Source: Methanothrix thermoacetophila PT (GTDB lineage: Archaea; Halobacteriota; Methanosarcinia; Methanotrichales; Methanotrichaceae). From it: a stretch of 64,000 nt of DNA. The position numbers and the translations under genes were made by a program. Shown here one piece after another: positions 43,300 through 54,629 of the stretch; position 1 is the stretch's first letter; each line of letters starts with the position of its first letter. Under the pieces are notes generated by a model. That model searched no databases. It was not told the DNA's origin and worked only from the letters and a program-made list of their open reading frames with translations. Where the stretch lies: NCBI RefSeq assembly GCF_000014945.1, contig NC_008553.1:496001-560000 (forward strand), read 5' to 3'.

Positions 43300-44415
43300 A
43301 TGTCCGGGCCGGATATCTGGTTCAGGTGGAACAGAAAGAACAGGTACACTATAGCAGCGCTGCTCCCGCTCGTGAGCGGCGCCAGGCTTGTGGATAGGCC
43401 AAGGCCGGGAATAATGCTCTACAGCATCGCGACACCTCAGGCTGAGGAGGTTTACAGAGAGGTCGATGCAGCGCGCAATTCTGGTATGAAATCTGTGTTC
43501 ATCGCCGGAGGGCCGCATCCATCTGCAAGGCCTGAAGAGGTCCTCAGGCACTTCGATTATGTCGTCATTGGCGAGGGGGAGGAGACGCTCCCAGAGCTCA
43601 TCGATGCACTCCGCACAGGCCGCGATCCGGGATCTGTGAAGGGGATAGCGTATATGAAAGAAGGAGAGCTCATAATCACAGAGCGCAGGGGTTTCGTGGA
43701 TCTCGATCGATTCCCCTCATTCTCGCGCCCTCTTCTCGCGCCAATAGAGATAACCAGGGGCTGTCCGTGGGGATGCGCGTACTGCCAGACCCCCAGGCTC
43801 TGCGGAAGCGTGATGCGCCACCGCTCCATCCCGTCGATTCTCAGCCATGCGAGGATGCACATGGATCTCAGGTTCACGTCTCCAAATGCGTTCGCATACG
43901 GCTCAGACGGTCTCAAACCCAGACTGGAGAGGGTCGAGCTGCTTCTCAGAACGCTATCAGAGCTCGGGAGGCCGATATACTTCGGCACGTTCCCATCAGA
44001 GGTGCGGCCGGATTTCATCTCAGGGAAAGCGCTCGAGCTCATAACAACGTACTGCACGAACCGAACGCTCAGCATAGGAGGACAGTCGGGAAGCGACAGG
44101 ATTCTGAGAGATATCAATAGAGGCCATTGCGTGCATGATATCGAGATGGCCTGTGAGATCTGTCTCGATCATGAGATCGTGCCGAATGTTGACCTTATTC
44201 TCTGCCTTCCCGGTGAGACAGAGGAGGACCAGATGCTAACGGTCGAGCTCGCAGAGCAGATAGTGAGAATGGGTGGCAGGGTCAGAGTTCACAGGTTCAT
44301 GCCCCTGCCAGGAACTCCACTCGAATCTCAGGAGCCATCGCCACTCATGAGGGAGGCGGAGCTCAGGCTGGGCCGGCTGGCACTGGCCGGAAAGCTGAAG
44401 GGAAGGCTGCACTAG
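43300..44415 (+). CDS. B12-binding-domain radical SAM protein
   Basis: 371 residues. N-terminal B12-binding-like Rossmann region (MLYSIATPQAEEVYREVDAARNSGMKSVFIAGGPHPSARPEEVLRHFDYVVIGEGEETL), then the radical SAM motif C-x3-C-x2-C in EITRGCPWGCAYCQTP. It resembles an archaeal family typed by a Methanocaldococcus protein; the substrate is unknown. A helical region with LILCLPGETEEDQMLTVELAEQ follows. Start is an ATG; a 4-base overlap exists at the 3-prime end with the convergent hypothetical gene. Confidence 0.87.
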   Translation: MSGPDIWFRWNRKNRYTIAALLPLVSGARLVDRPRPGIMLYSIATPQAEEVYREVDAARNSGMKSVFIAGGPHPSARPEEVLRHFDYVVIGEGEETLPELIDALRTGRDPGSVKGIAYMKEGELIITERRGFVDLDRFPSFSRPLLAPIEITRGCPWGCAYCQTPRLCGSVMRHRSIPSILSHARMHMDLRFTSPNAFAYGSDGLKPRLERVELLLRTLSELGRPIYFGTFPSEVRPDFISGKALELITTYCTNRTLSIGGQSGSDRILRDINRGHCVHDIEMACEICLDHEIVPNVDLILCLPGETEEDQMLTVELAEQIVRMGGRVRVHRFMPLPGTPLESQEPSPLMREAELRLGRLALAGKLKGRLH

Positions 44416-44747
44416 AGGTAGAACTGCCTAAACGGGAGCATATAGCTGTCCTGGAGCTCGTATCTGATCAGTATCTCCTTCGGGCGCACCTCTATCTCCC
44501 TGACAGCCTGAGAGAACAGGTACCAGATGTATCCCCTCTGAGGTATCTTGTACTTGTCGGGAAGCGTTGACGCAAAACCCGATGCGTTCAAGATGTATGT
44601 GCGCAGGAGCTCACTGCCCGACGCGAACAGGAATGGCAGGCTCAGCTTATCAAGCGCCTCTCCGCACTTTCCCTCAAGCCTGAGCCGCTCCAGAAGAAAG
44701 TCACGGATCTCCTCCTCGTTTATGACAAGCTCTCGCATCTCGCTCAT
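44412..44747 (-). CDS. Hypothetical protein, 111 residues
   Basis: MSEMRELVINEEEIRDFLLERLRLEGKCGEALDKL start, then PQRGYIWYLFSQAVREIEVRPKEILIRYELQDSY. Soluble, mixed helix/strand. No family recognised. Convergent overlap with the radical SAM gene by 4 bases. A hairpin AGCTGC-TTC-GCAGCT lies upstream near 44790. Confidence 0.6.
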   Translation of the reverse strand: MSEMRELVINEEEIRDFLLERLRLEGKCGEALDKLSLPFLFASGSELLRTYILNASGFASTLPDKYKIPQRGYIWYLFSQAVREIEVRPKEILIRYELQDSYMLPFRQFYL

Positions 44748-44970
44748 CGGATCACCCTAAGAGAGTGATACGTGGATTATAAAATTAGCTGCTTCGCAGC
44801 TCCTCGGAAACCCCTGTGAGCAGACATGACGTTAGGTGCTCAAGAGATAGACACGGATAGAACTCCTGAGGCATCGTGCCGGTTGAAAAATCCTCAGAAG
44901 ACTGTCCGGCGATTTGGTCCCGCGACCAAAACAAGGACTTCGAACTCCTATTTCGGTTGGGAAGCGCATG

Positions 44971-45858
44971 CTATACGGTGAGGATCTTCCGGTACATCAT
45001 CGCATGGATGCTGCTGATGCCGAAGATCTTTGATATCCGCCGGAGATCCTCTGAAGTGGGTGAGGAGAGCCTGGCTGGAGGCACAGGCCTGCACTCCCTC
45101 GCAAACACGCACCCTCCGCGCATCCTGGAGCATGCAAAACCTCCTGCGCTTCCTTTCACGAAGATCTCCCCAGATCTCATCTCGGTTGCTGTGAAATCCT
45201 CCGTATCGCCATGCACAATCACAGTTCCGCCAGACAGGAGAACCCCTGTGTTTCTTCCTGAGCAGCCATGGATCTCGAGATCCCCAGAACGCATGAGAAT
45301 TCCGGCACTCATTCCCGCATTCCCGAAGACCTCGATCCTCCCGGGAGATTCGTTCCTCGCCCCTATCGTCTCTCTGGATACACCATCGCATATCCTGAGA
45401 ACGCCATCAGAGAGCTCGTTCGGATGGAGTGGAGAATACCCCTTCTCCAGAAGCTCTGTTATGGATACAAACTTTCTGTATCCGGAGAGATCGCTCTCCA
45501 CCTCTATGACATTGCCCAGCGGCTCCTCGACCCTGCCGCTGACGTAGATCGCACCTCTGATCATTGAGATGCCCATCCTCGGGCCCACATCTCCATCCAC
45601 TATTACCTTTCCTCCATCCACAGCGCCCCCGCTCCCGCCCAGCCTCATCAGATCCACGCCCATGCTGGAACAGAGCCTGCTCCCCACGTCCCCCAAGATC
45701 CTCACAGTCTCCCCGCGCCTGAGCGCGTCCACCAGTGCCCTGTAGCTCCATCCATCGATCTCAGCATCCGGATCGAAACGCGAGCCCCTGTGCTGCCAGT
45801 AGAAATCGAAGGTGAAATCGCAGAGGCACTTCTCGCCTGATGTTCTGATGGTTATCAT
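44971..45858 (-). CDS. GXGXG-repeat protein related to FwdC/GltB C-terminal domain
   Basis: 295 residues. Repeats such as GGKVIVDGDVGPRMGISMIRGAIYVSGRVEEPLGNV and RIEVFGNAGMSAGILMRSGDLEIHGCSGRNTGVLLSGG form the right-handed beta-helix seen in formylmethanofuran dehydrogenase subunit C and in glutamate synthase. No other fwd genes are adjacent. Cysteines in GGFACSRMRGGCVFARECRPVP are unusual. It may be an orphan structural subunit or an unrelated enzyme; some relatives have been annotated as tributyrin esterase. A TTTGGTC/GACCAAA hairpin lies about 40 bp after its stop. Confidence 0.8.
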   Translation of the reverse strand: MITIRTSGEKCLCDFTFDFYWQHRGSRFDPDAEIDGWSYRALVDALRRGETVRILGDVGSRLCSSMGVDLMRLGGSGGAVDGGKVIVDGDVGPRMGISMIRGAIYVSGRVEEPLGNVIEVESDLSGYRKFVSITELLEKGYSPLHPNELSDGVLRICDGVSRETIGARNESPGRIEVFGNAGMSAGILMRSGDLEIHGCSGRNTGVLLSGGTVIVHGDTEDFTATEMRSGEIFVKGSAGGFACSRMRGGCVFARECRPVPPARLSSPTSEDLRRISKIFGISSIHAMMYRKILTV

Positions 45859-46012
45859 CGAATCGATCCAGTAACGAACTCAATGATATGATTGCCGATG
45901 GCATCTTGAGGTGGAGCTACCCGAATAAGAATAGAGCGCTATGACAAACAAGAGCAGTGAGGCACAGTTTCTAACTCCAAACCGTATCTCCAGAAACCAT
46001 GCCATGTGTCGC

Positions 46013-47104
46013 TCAGACGCGCTCGGCATACACTCTCTCGATCTCCCCACATATCACATCCCAGTCGTATCGGCTGGCGATCTCCCTGCATTTTTGGCCG
46101 GCTTTTCTTGAGAGATCGAGCGCGGCCTGGATCGCATCCGCCATCGAGGCAGGAGATAGCTCTGAGATCACTCCTGTCTCAGGGGTGAGAAGGTCACAGG
46201 CAGCGTTCATCCTGTGGCGCACAGCGACCACAGGAACCCCGCATGCCATCGCCTCCAGCGCGGCCATCCCGAACCCCTCTCTTGTTGAGGGAAGGACAAA
46301 AGCCCTGGATGACTTGATCAGAGCGATCGTATCCTCGTATTTGAGAAAGCCGCTGAACCTCACCCTGTTATCCACACCAAGCGATCTGGCGAGGGAATGA
46401 AGCCGCGACGCCTCCGGCCCCTCACCGATTATCAGGAGGCTCACATCCGAAAGCAGAGCGATCGCCTCCAGAAGCATGTGCAGGTTCTTGTGAGAGATCA
46501 GCCTCCCTGCGAATACAAGATCGTGCTCCGAATCCGCAGGCCGGATCGATTGTATGTGGCTGTAATCTATCCCGTTAGGAACCACGATGCTTCCCGCTCC
46601 CAACTTCAGCAGCTCCCTCCTTGTCATCTCAGACACCGCTATGTTGTTTCCGGTCAGCGTCGCAGTAGCTTTCTCGACGGCCATTCCAAGATAGCCCGAG
46701 ACGCCCAGATACTCTATCCAGTAATCCCCCCAGATCTCATGCCATGTTATGAAGAAAGATGCGCCTCCGGAGCGGAGCCTCGTGGAGAAGCATGAAAGAT
46801 AGGGGAACTCCTGGCAGTCAATGACATCAAACCCGCCCTCGAGGTTTCTCAGAACACCAAGTGCGAAGAGCAGGGCCTGCTTCACCGACCTTTTATTTTT
46901 GTTGTATAAAGGATGCGGCGGGCAGACACCGTGATGCCACACATCGCCCAGTTTGATCTCTCTCTCTCCATCCCACCATCTGGCGCCGTAGCAGTGGACA
47001 TCGTGCCCCCTCCGGGCGAGCCTCTGCGAGAGCTCGTAAACCCTCCGCTCAGCCCCTCCCTTGATCCAGGGGTACACTGCGTCATAAACATACGCTATTC
47101 TCAT
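46013..47104 (-). CDS. Glycosyltransferase family 4
   Basis: 363 residues, GT-B fold. N-terminal acceptor half (GGAERRVYELSQRLARRGHDVHCYG), C-terminal donor half with NGIDYSHIQSI, LVFAGRLISHKNLHMLLEAIALL, and the E-x7-E motif in PSTREGFGMAALEAMACGVPVVAV. Likely adds a sugar to a lipid-linked or surface glycan. It follows the GT2 gene by 35 bp in one transcript. Confidence 0.92.
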   Translation of the reverse strand: MRIAYVYDAVYPWIKGGAERRVYELSQRLARRGHDVHCYGARWWDGEREIKLGDVWHHGVCPPHPLYNKNKRSVKQALLFALGVLRNLEGGFDVIDCQEFPYLSCFSTRLRSGGASFFITWHEIWGDYWIEYLGVSGYLGMAVEKATATLTGNNIAVSEMTRRELLKLGAGSIVVPNGIDYSHIQSIRPADSEHDLVFAGRLISHKNLHMLLEAIALLSDVSLLIIGEGPEASRLHSLARSLGVDNRVRFSGFLKYEDTIALIKSSRAFVLPSTREGFGMAALEAMACGVPVVAVRHRMNAACDLLTPETGVISELSPASMADAIQAALDLSRKAGQKCREIASRYDWDVICGEIERVYAERV

Positions 47105-47139
47105 GGTGATCAGCCCTGCTCTCCAAACGCATGCTCTGA

Positions 47140-48264
47140 TCAGTCCCTGCCGTCTGTGAGCAGGAAGAGGCTTATGAGCATGCCCGAGAATATCGTCTGG
47201 ATCCCGATCATGGATAGGACCATTGCGATCATCGCGCTCTGAACCTCCGCAAGCGATCCGAAGCCGGCGCTGATCCAGCTCATCAGCACCTTACCACCGA
47301 TCGCGATGCCCGCGATTATGAAAGCCATCCCCAGAAGAATCTCCTTCTCCAGGGAATGATAGCTCAGCAGCCTCTCCGCCAGCCAGCTGCTCGCGATTCC
47401 GTGCGTTGCGCCGAATATGCTGAAGTGAACACCGGCGAGAAACGTCTGGTAGCCGATGAAGAGCATCATGATTCCGAGGATGAGAGAGTGCATCCGGAGC
47501 TCAGAGGAGCGTGATACAAGAAGAACCCCTACAGTTAGCATCATGCCCAGAGACATTACAAGAGCGCCGGGCGCTACGAGAAAGGGGATCGGCTGGTAGA
47601 GCATCATGAACCTCAGATGGCGCCAGCCATCGGAGAACGAGCGGAGCTTTGATCCACCCCTCCGCCTCGGATAGTAATCGATCGGAGACTCTGCAATCCT
47701 GAGACCCCTCCGGGATGCCTCGACCAGCATCTCCGAGGCGAACTCCATCCCCGCAGTTCTCAGCCGCATCTTCTTCAGGGCATCTCTCCTTATCGCTCTG
47801 AGACCGCAGTGCGCATCTGAGACTCTGATGGAGTAGAGATGGTTGAGGATCCATGTGAGTGCTGGATTCCCGATGTATCTGTGAAGCGCTGGCATCGCCC
47901 CAGGATGTATCCTGCCGCGAAGCCTGCTGCCCATCGCCAGGTCCGCGCCGTCGTCGAGCAGCTTCAAAAGCTTCGGGATGTCCTCAGGGGCGTATGTCAG
48001 ATCTCCGTCCATGAGCACGATGTAATCCCCCGATGCCACCTCGAAGCCCTTGAGGTACGCCCTTCCGTATCCGAGCGCTTCAGATCTCACCACCCTGGCG
48101 CCGTGGCTTTCCGCTATCCTGGGGGTTTCATCATCAGAGCTGTCGATAACGATTATCTCCCACACAGAGGCAACGCTCTGAAGAACAGCGCGCGATCTTC
48201 TTATGCATTCGCCGATCGTATCTGCCTCGTTCAGGGTGGGTATGATGAGACTGACAGAGCGCAC
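47140..48264 (-). CDS. Glycosyltransferase family 2 with C-terminal membrane domain
   Basis: 374 residues. GT2 catalytic domain: VSLIIPTLNEADTIGECI, IIVIDSSDDETPRIAESHGA, DYIVLMDGDLTYAPEDIPKLL (D-x-D), SRLRGRIHPG and SDAHCGLRAIRRDAL. The C-terminal third has four membrane segments, as in dolichol-phosphate sugar transferases of archaea. It probably makes a lipid-linked sugar donor. An R1 element ends 15 bp upstream of its TATA box. Confidence 0.92.
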   Translation of the reverse strand: MRSVSLIIPTLNEADTIGECIRRSRAVLQSVASVWEIIVIDSSDDETPRIAESHGARVVRSEALGYGRAYLKGFEVASGDYIVLMDGDLTYAPEDIPKLLKLLDDGADLAMGSRLRGRIHPGAMPALHRYIGNPALTWILNHLYSIRVSDAHCGLRAIRRDALKKMRLRTAGMEFASEMLVEASRRGLRIAESPIDYYPRRRGGSKLRSFSDGWRHLRFMMLYQPIPFLVAPGALVMSLGMMLTVGVLLVSRSSELRMHSLILGIMMLFIGYQTFLAGVHFSIFGATHGIASSWLAERLLSYHSLEKEILLGMAFIIAGIAIGGKVLMSWISAGFGSLAEVQSAMIAMVLSMIGIQTIFSGMLISLFLLTDGRD

Positions 48265-48285
48265 ATACGGCCAATGACATGCGGT

Positions 48286-48295
48286 ACTTATAAGG
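48286..48295 (-). promoter_or_regulatory. TATA box of the glycosyltransferase operon
   Basis: CCTTATAAGT on the minus strand, with the GT2 start codon some 25 bp downstream, so a leaderless or very short leader transcript. R1 copy D begins 15 bp upstream. Confidence 0.6.
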
Positions 48296-48310
48296 GTTTG
48301 TGAGGCGCGG

Positions 48311-48398
48311 GGACCTGTTTGAATAAGAGCTGAATTCAGAAATCTTGGCTTGCTGTTTTTGGATGACGGGGATACTTAATTCTTATCCGGAGAGGTTC
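48311..48398. repeat. R1 element, copy D
   Basis: Ends GGACCTGTTTGAATAAG and CTTATCCGGAGAGGTTC. Flanked by GGCGCGG on both sides (48304-48310 and 48399-48405), fitting a 7-8 bp target duplication. Its core matches copy F almost perfectly (GAGCTGAATTCAGAAATC and further), so D and F are recent relatives. Confidence 0.88.
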
Positions 48399-48430
48399 GG
48401 CGCGGCCACAATAATATCTATTGGATAGAG

Positions 48431-48519
48431 TACTTGTCCGGATAGGATCTAAGGCCAGAAATCCGGACCCTACCGCCTTCTGCAGGTCGAAAACACATGA
48501 TCATTATTCGGACAGGTCT
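48431..48519. repeat. R1 element, copy E
   Basis: Ends TACTTGTCCGGATAGG and TTATTCGGACAGGTCT; flanked by GGATAGAG (48423-48430) and GAATAGAG (48520-48527), 8 bp with one change. It lies only 32 bp from copy D. Unlike most others it is not next to a clear promoter. Confidence 0.82.
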
Positions 48520-48754
48520 GAATAGAGTGTATGTGATTGTAAGCCCGCATGCAATAAAAGGCATGTTAAATGGTGTAGGCATTTGAGATGCTGGTTGGTC
48601 TTCCCAAAATGTCTAGGCATAGCAGGCTATACCCTCCGTATTGTGCTTTCATGCTAATCTCCCGCTCTGTTGATGCTACTTACACCAAAATATTTATTAA
48701 TATGGGTTATAAAGATTTAAAAACAACGACCTTAAATAATACGGAGGCAACATA
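48520..48754. other. Intergenic region before the binding-protein gene
   Basis: No gene. AT-rich AAATATTTATTAATATGGG (about 48690) is a possible promoter for the next gene, which has the ribosome binding site ACGGAGGCAAC. Confidence 0.4.
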
Positions 48755-49840
48755 ATGAGAAACTTAATCATAATCTTAACCTTAATATTGTCCATCGTCC
48801 TGTGTGCTGCAGAGAACTCCTCAGAGTATCCGATAACGATCACAGATTCGATGGGTAGAAATGTAACCATAGATGTCCCTATTGAGAGGATTGTTGTTCT
48901 GAACTCAGATGCAGCCGAGGCTGTGGCGATACTCGGGTGTGCAGATGAGATCGTCGGAGTCTCTGACACAGTCAAGAACAAGGAATACTATTTCCCACAG
49001 CTAAAGGGAGCGCAGCTTGTGGGAACGTGGAAGGAGCCGGACTACGAAATGATAGCGGAGATCGCAAAGGTGGGTGATGAAGTTGTCCCCAATATCCTTG
49101 TAATAACATATACATCCCCCGGGAAGTTATATGGGGTGGAAGAAGCTGCTGCAAAGCTCGAGCCCTTTGGCATCAAAGTCGTTGGTCTCGACCTGAACAA
49201 GCCTGAAACAATGATATCAGAGATTCTAACGCTTGGCAAGATCCTGGACAGAGAAGAGGAGGCCAGCAGGTACGTGGAGTGGTACAAGAGCGTACAGGAA
49301 GAGGTGGAGGATGCTGTAAAGGATGAGAGCGTTCCGAAAGTGTACGTCGAATCCACATCAAAAGGTGGGTCTTACACCACACACGGTCCCGGCTCTGGCG
49401 TTGACCAGCTCGTATCAATTGCGCGCGGGCATAACATCGCAGCCGATCTCAGAGAAGCTTATCCGGTCGTCGACTGGGAATGGGTTATCTCCAAGAATCC
49501 GGATATCATAATAAAAAAGGTCTCGTACACCGATAGAACACCATATCCATTCGGATGGGAGATACCACCATCACAAGACAGCGTGAAACTTGAGAATATA
49601 TTAAATGAGATCATCAGCAGACCCGGGTCAGAGAGCATCAGCGCCATCAAAAACAGCAGGGTTTATCTGATGAACTGGGAGATAACTGCAGGCCTTGATG
49701 ATGTGGTGGGTCTTGCATACATGGCAAAGATCCTCCATCCTGAGATCGATCTGGATCCTGAGAATGTTTACAGAGAGTATCTCCAGATGCTCGGAGTCGA
49801 TTACCCCAAGAACCGGACATTTGTTTATCCGGAGATATGA
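48755..49840 (+). CDS. ABC transporter substrate-binding protein, iron/cobalamin type
   Basis: 361 residues with signal peptide (MRNLIIILTLILSIVLCAAE). Class III binding-protein (BtuF/FepB-like) blocks: ITITDSMGRNVTIDVPIERIVVLNSDAAEAVAILGCADEIVGVSD, DYEMIAEIAKVGDEVVPNILVI, and VVDWEWVISKNPDIIIKK. No permease or ATPase is adjacent; the ligand (siderophore, cobalamin or another chelate) is unknown. AT-rich codons at the beginning, otherwise typical. Confidence 0.88.
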   Translation: MRNLIIILTLILSIVLCAAENSSEYPITITDSMGRNVTIDVPIERIVVLNSDAAEAVAILGCADEIVGVSDTVKNKEYYFPQLKGAQLVGTWKEPDYEMIAEIAKVGDEVVPNILVITYTSPGKLYGVEEAAAKLEPFGIKVVGLDLNKPETMISEILTLGKILDREEEASRYVEWYKSVQEEVEDAVKDESVPKVYVESTSKGGSYTTHGPGSGVDQLVSIARGHNIAADLREAYPVVDWEWVISKNPDIIIKKVSYTDRTPYPFGWEIPPSQDSVKLENILNEIISRPGSESISAIKNSRVYLMNWEITAGLDDVVGLAYMAKILHPEIDLDPENVYREYLQMLGVDYPKNRTFVYPEI

Positions 49841-49945
49841 TCAACGCGCGTGGCCATACAAGAGCTCAGAAGATGACTGGCGCCTGCTGAGGGCATTCAG
49901 CCTGAGAGAGATAACATGTGGCATGTAATTAATAAAAATGAAGTT

Positions 49946-50038
49946 GTCTCAAAATTCCCAGGCGTATTGATTTATGTGTATTATATTTCCGCGCAAGATC
50001 GATGGAGATCAGCATTGTTGCTTAAATAGTTTCGAGAC
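49946..50038. repeat. R3 element, copy 2 (93 bp), carrying a TATA box
   Basis: Same ends (GTCTCAAAA and TTTCGAGAC) and core as copy 1. Its inner CTTAAATAG (50021-50028) sits about 20 bp before the ATG of the ABC ATPase gene, at the distance expected for a leaderless promoter. So the element itself seems to provide this promoter. Confidence 0.75.
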
Positions 50039-50045
50039 GAATTCG

Positions 50046-50897
50046 ATGATATCAATTACTGCGCTGACAAAAGAGTATTCAGGGCGGTGTGTGGTCGACG
50101 ATCTGAACCTCCATGTTGCCCGGGGGGAGCTGTTCGGCTTTCTGGGGCCGAACGGTGCTGGAAAGACCACAACCATTCGGATAATCACGACGCTGACCAA
50201 GCCGAGCTCCGGGAGGGTTCTCATCAATGGCATAGATGTTGTGAGGCATCCCTCGCGAGTCAAGGCCGAGTTCGGTGTTGTGCAGCAGCACATGAGCCTG
50301 AACAGGGATCTGACGATAGAGGAGAACCTCGAGCTGCATGCGAGACTCCATCACATTCCGCGATCCGAAAGGCGTGAACGGATATCCGAGCTTCTGGAGT
50401 ACGTTGGCCTGGAGGAGCATGCGGATTACCTGATAGATGATGTCTCAGGTGGGATGAAGCGGCGTGCGATGATCGCGAGAGCACTCCTGCACAGACCGCG
50501 GCTGCTTATACTCGACGAGCCCACAGTCGGCCTGGATGTGCAGACACGCCGGCGCGTCTGGGATCTGATCCGCAGGGTCAACTCAGATGGAGCCACGGTA
50601 TTTCTGACGACCCACTACATCGAGGAGGCGGAAGCGCTCTGCAACAGGGTCGGAATAATGCATCATGGTAGGCTCATAGCCCTGGGGACTCCACTGGAGC
50701 TGCGCCGGATGACGGGAATGGTGACGGTTGAGGTCCAGAACAACTCGAACGGTACAAGATATAGATACTTCCCTGACAGAGATGCAGCCGCTGAGTATGT
50801 GAAAGCACTTCCTGACAGCACCAAAGTTGTCATGAGGGAATCGAATCTGGAGGATGTCTTCGTGGAGCTGACTGGCGAGAAGGTGCGTGAGACTTGA
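50046..50897 (+). CDS. ABC-2 type exporter ATP-binding protein
   Basis: 283 residues from the ATG giving MISITALTKEYSGRCVVDDLNL; an upstream in-frame start lies inside the R3 repeat and is unlikely. Walker A GPNGAGKTT, Q-loop VVQQHMSLNRDLT, signature VSGGMKRR, Walker B LLILDEPTVGLD, then H-loop TTHYIEEAEALC and a C-terminal DrrA-like domain. Works with the following permease gene (4-base overlap) as a drug or lipid exporter of unknown substrate. Confidence 0.93.
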   Translation: MISITALTKEYSGRCVVDDLNLHVARGELFGFLGPNGAGKTTTIRIITTLTKPSSGRVLINGIDVVRHPSRVKAEFGVVQQHMSLNRDLTIEENLELHARLHHIPRSERRERISELLEYVGLEEHADYLIDDVSGGMKRRAMIARALLHRPRLLILDEPTVGLDVQTRRRVWDLIRRVNSDGATVFLTTHYIEEAEALCNRVGIMHHGRLIALGTPLELRRMTGMVTVEVQNNSNGTRYRYFPDRDAAAEYVKALPDSTKVVMRESNLEDVFVELTGEKVRET

Positions 50898-51649
50898 ATC
50901 CAGTCATGGTGATCACAGATATATGCAGCATACTTTGGTCCGATCTCGTGACGCTGAAACGGAGATGGGCGAGGTATCTCATCACAACACTGATGAGCCC
51001 TCTGCTGTATCTGATGGCGTTCGGCTGGGGATTGGGCAGGGGCATAAACATGAACGGTATGAGCTACCTGGAATTCGTCATCCCGGGAATAATCGCTCTC
51101 ACCGCCATGAACGCAAGCTTCAATGGAGCCGGCATAAGGCTCAACGTCGATAGACTCTATTTCAGAAGCTTCGACGAATCTCTGATGGCACCTGTGTCAG
51201 ACGTATCGCTGCTCATCGGGAGGTCCATGATAGGGATGGTTCGTGGGCTGATAAGCTCCTCTGTATTCGTCATGCTCGCGCTGGCAATAGCACCATCGAT
51301 GCATATCGAGCCTGTATTCCTCCTCATTCTCCTGATCACATGCATGACATTCGCCTCCATGGGAGTGCTCGCGGCCCTGCTCGCGCGATCCCACGAGGAC
51401 ATGGCCACGTTCAGCAGCCTGATACTGATGCCCATGACCTTCCTCGGCGGCACGTTCTTCTCGCTCTCACAGGTGCCGGAATGGCTCAGACTCGTCCTGT
51501 ACATCCTGCCGTTGACGCATTCGAGCGCATGTCTGAGAGCTGCTGCACTTGGCCAGCCGGTGCCCTGGAGCTCGTTCATCGCTATCATCATGTTCATGTC
51601 TGTATTTCTTGTTACGGGCAGAATGGCGCTGAGGAGGATTAGCGAGTAG
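50894..51649 (+). CDS. ABC-2 type exporter permease
   Basis: 251 residues, six membrane segments, TTG start in the ATPase stop or ATG four codons on. Typical ABC-2 blocks: RRWARYLITTLMSPLLYLMAFGWGLG, YLEFVIPGIIALTAMNASFNGAG and the final LPLTHSSACLRAAALG. It pairs with the ATPase just before it. Confidence 0.92.
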   Translation: MNPVMVITDICSILWSDLVTLKRRWARYLITTLMSPLLYLMAFGWGLGRGINMNGMSYLEFVIPGIIALTAMNASFNGAGIRLNVDRLYFRSFDESLMAPVSDVSLLIGRSMIGMVRGLISSSVFVMLALAIAPSMHIEPVFLLILLITCMTFASMGVLAALLARSHEDMATFSSLILMPMTFLGGTFFSLSQVPEWLRLVLYILPLTHSSACLRAAALGQPVPWSSFIAIIMFMSVFLVTGRMALRRISE

Positions 51650-52064
51650 TTCTCAGAGCTGTCTCTATCTTATTTGATGACACGCATTTGTATTGGTTCT
51701 TTTAGTATGAACAACTGCTTCTGCAGCTTATGTACGCTGACCGAATGAGTATTTGCTCAATATCATGAGCGTACTTGAGTACTGATCAAGTGAGGTCGCT
51801 ATTATTGGGTATAGTCGTTCATCCAGAAATCTGTCAAGAGGGCAATTTACATCAGCGTATCGAGCATGTTCCGAATGATCCAAAGTTGCGGGTCGTGGAC
51901 CCGTATCACTGAATAAGTAGCTAATAAGTAGCTATGATCGAGAGCTATGGGCGGGAGATCCCCTGAATCTGGATGGATCGAGCGCTCCAGATTTCAATGA
52001 ATCAAGTACACGACCAAGTTGCACAAGAGCGACCTGTTTTAGGATTTCGGCGCACGGACGATCC
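51650..52064. other. Gap before R1 copy F
   Basis: No gene seen. Contains ACTTGA-GTACTGA-TCAAGT (near 51772), a 6-bp hairpin, and a local duplication TAAGTAGCTAATAAGTAGCTA at about 51914. No recognised element. Confidence 0.4.
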
Positions 52065-52152
52065 AAACCTGTCCGAATAAGAGCTGAATTCAGAAATCTT
52101 GGCTTGCTGCTTTTGGATAGCGGAGACGCTTAATCCTTATTCGGACTGGGGC
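52065..52152. repeat. R1 element, copy F
   Basis: Ends AACCTGTCCGAATAAG and CTTATTCGGACTGGGG. Core nearly identical to copy D. Flanks ACGATCC and ACGACCA suggest a decayed duplication. It ends 18 bp before the TATA box of cdc48; its orientation to the promoter is the opposite of copies A, C, D and G. Confidence 0.82.
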
Positions 52153-52170
52153 CACGACCACATAGAAAAG

Positions 52171-52178
52171 TTTATATA
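52171..52178 (+). promoter_or_regulatory. TATA box of cdc48
   Basis: TTTATATA after AAAG (BRE side). Start of transcription expected near 52200, leaving a leader of about 100 bases. Confidence 0.65.
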
Positions 52179-52194
52179 TCAGTTTCATTCTCAT

Positions 52195-54458
<2,264 letters not shown>

Positions 54459-54490
54459 GCGCTCTCGATCATGATGCTGCTCGTCCCGTC

Positions 54491-54522
54491 GCCCGTCCGC
54501 TGTGAGGACGGGCTTCTGTTTT
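54491..54522 (+). terminator. Terminator of cdc48
   Basis: Hairpin GCCCGTCC-GCTGTGA-GGACGGGC followed by TTCTGTTTTC. Confidence 0.7.
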
Positions 54523-54629
54523 CATTGCGCATTCCGGCATGCTGCAGCTCATATGCAAGTGAGACTCAGAGTCTCCACTTGAAACTGAACCGCTGCATTT
54601 AATTTCTGGGCAGCATCCTATGGGCGATC

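Noticed and set aside
45905-45925. Possible R1 end (CCCGAATAAG) near the glycosyltransferase gene
   Set aside because: Only ten bases match and no partner end exists at the right distance.
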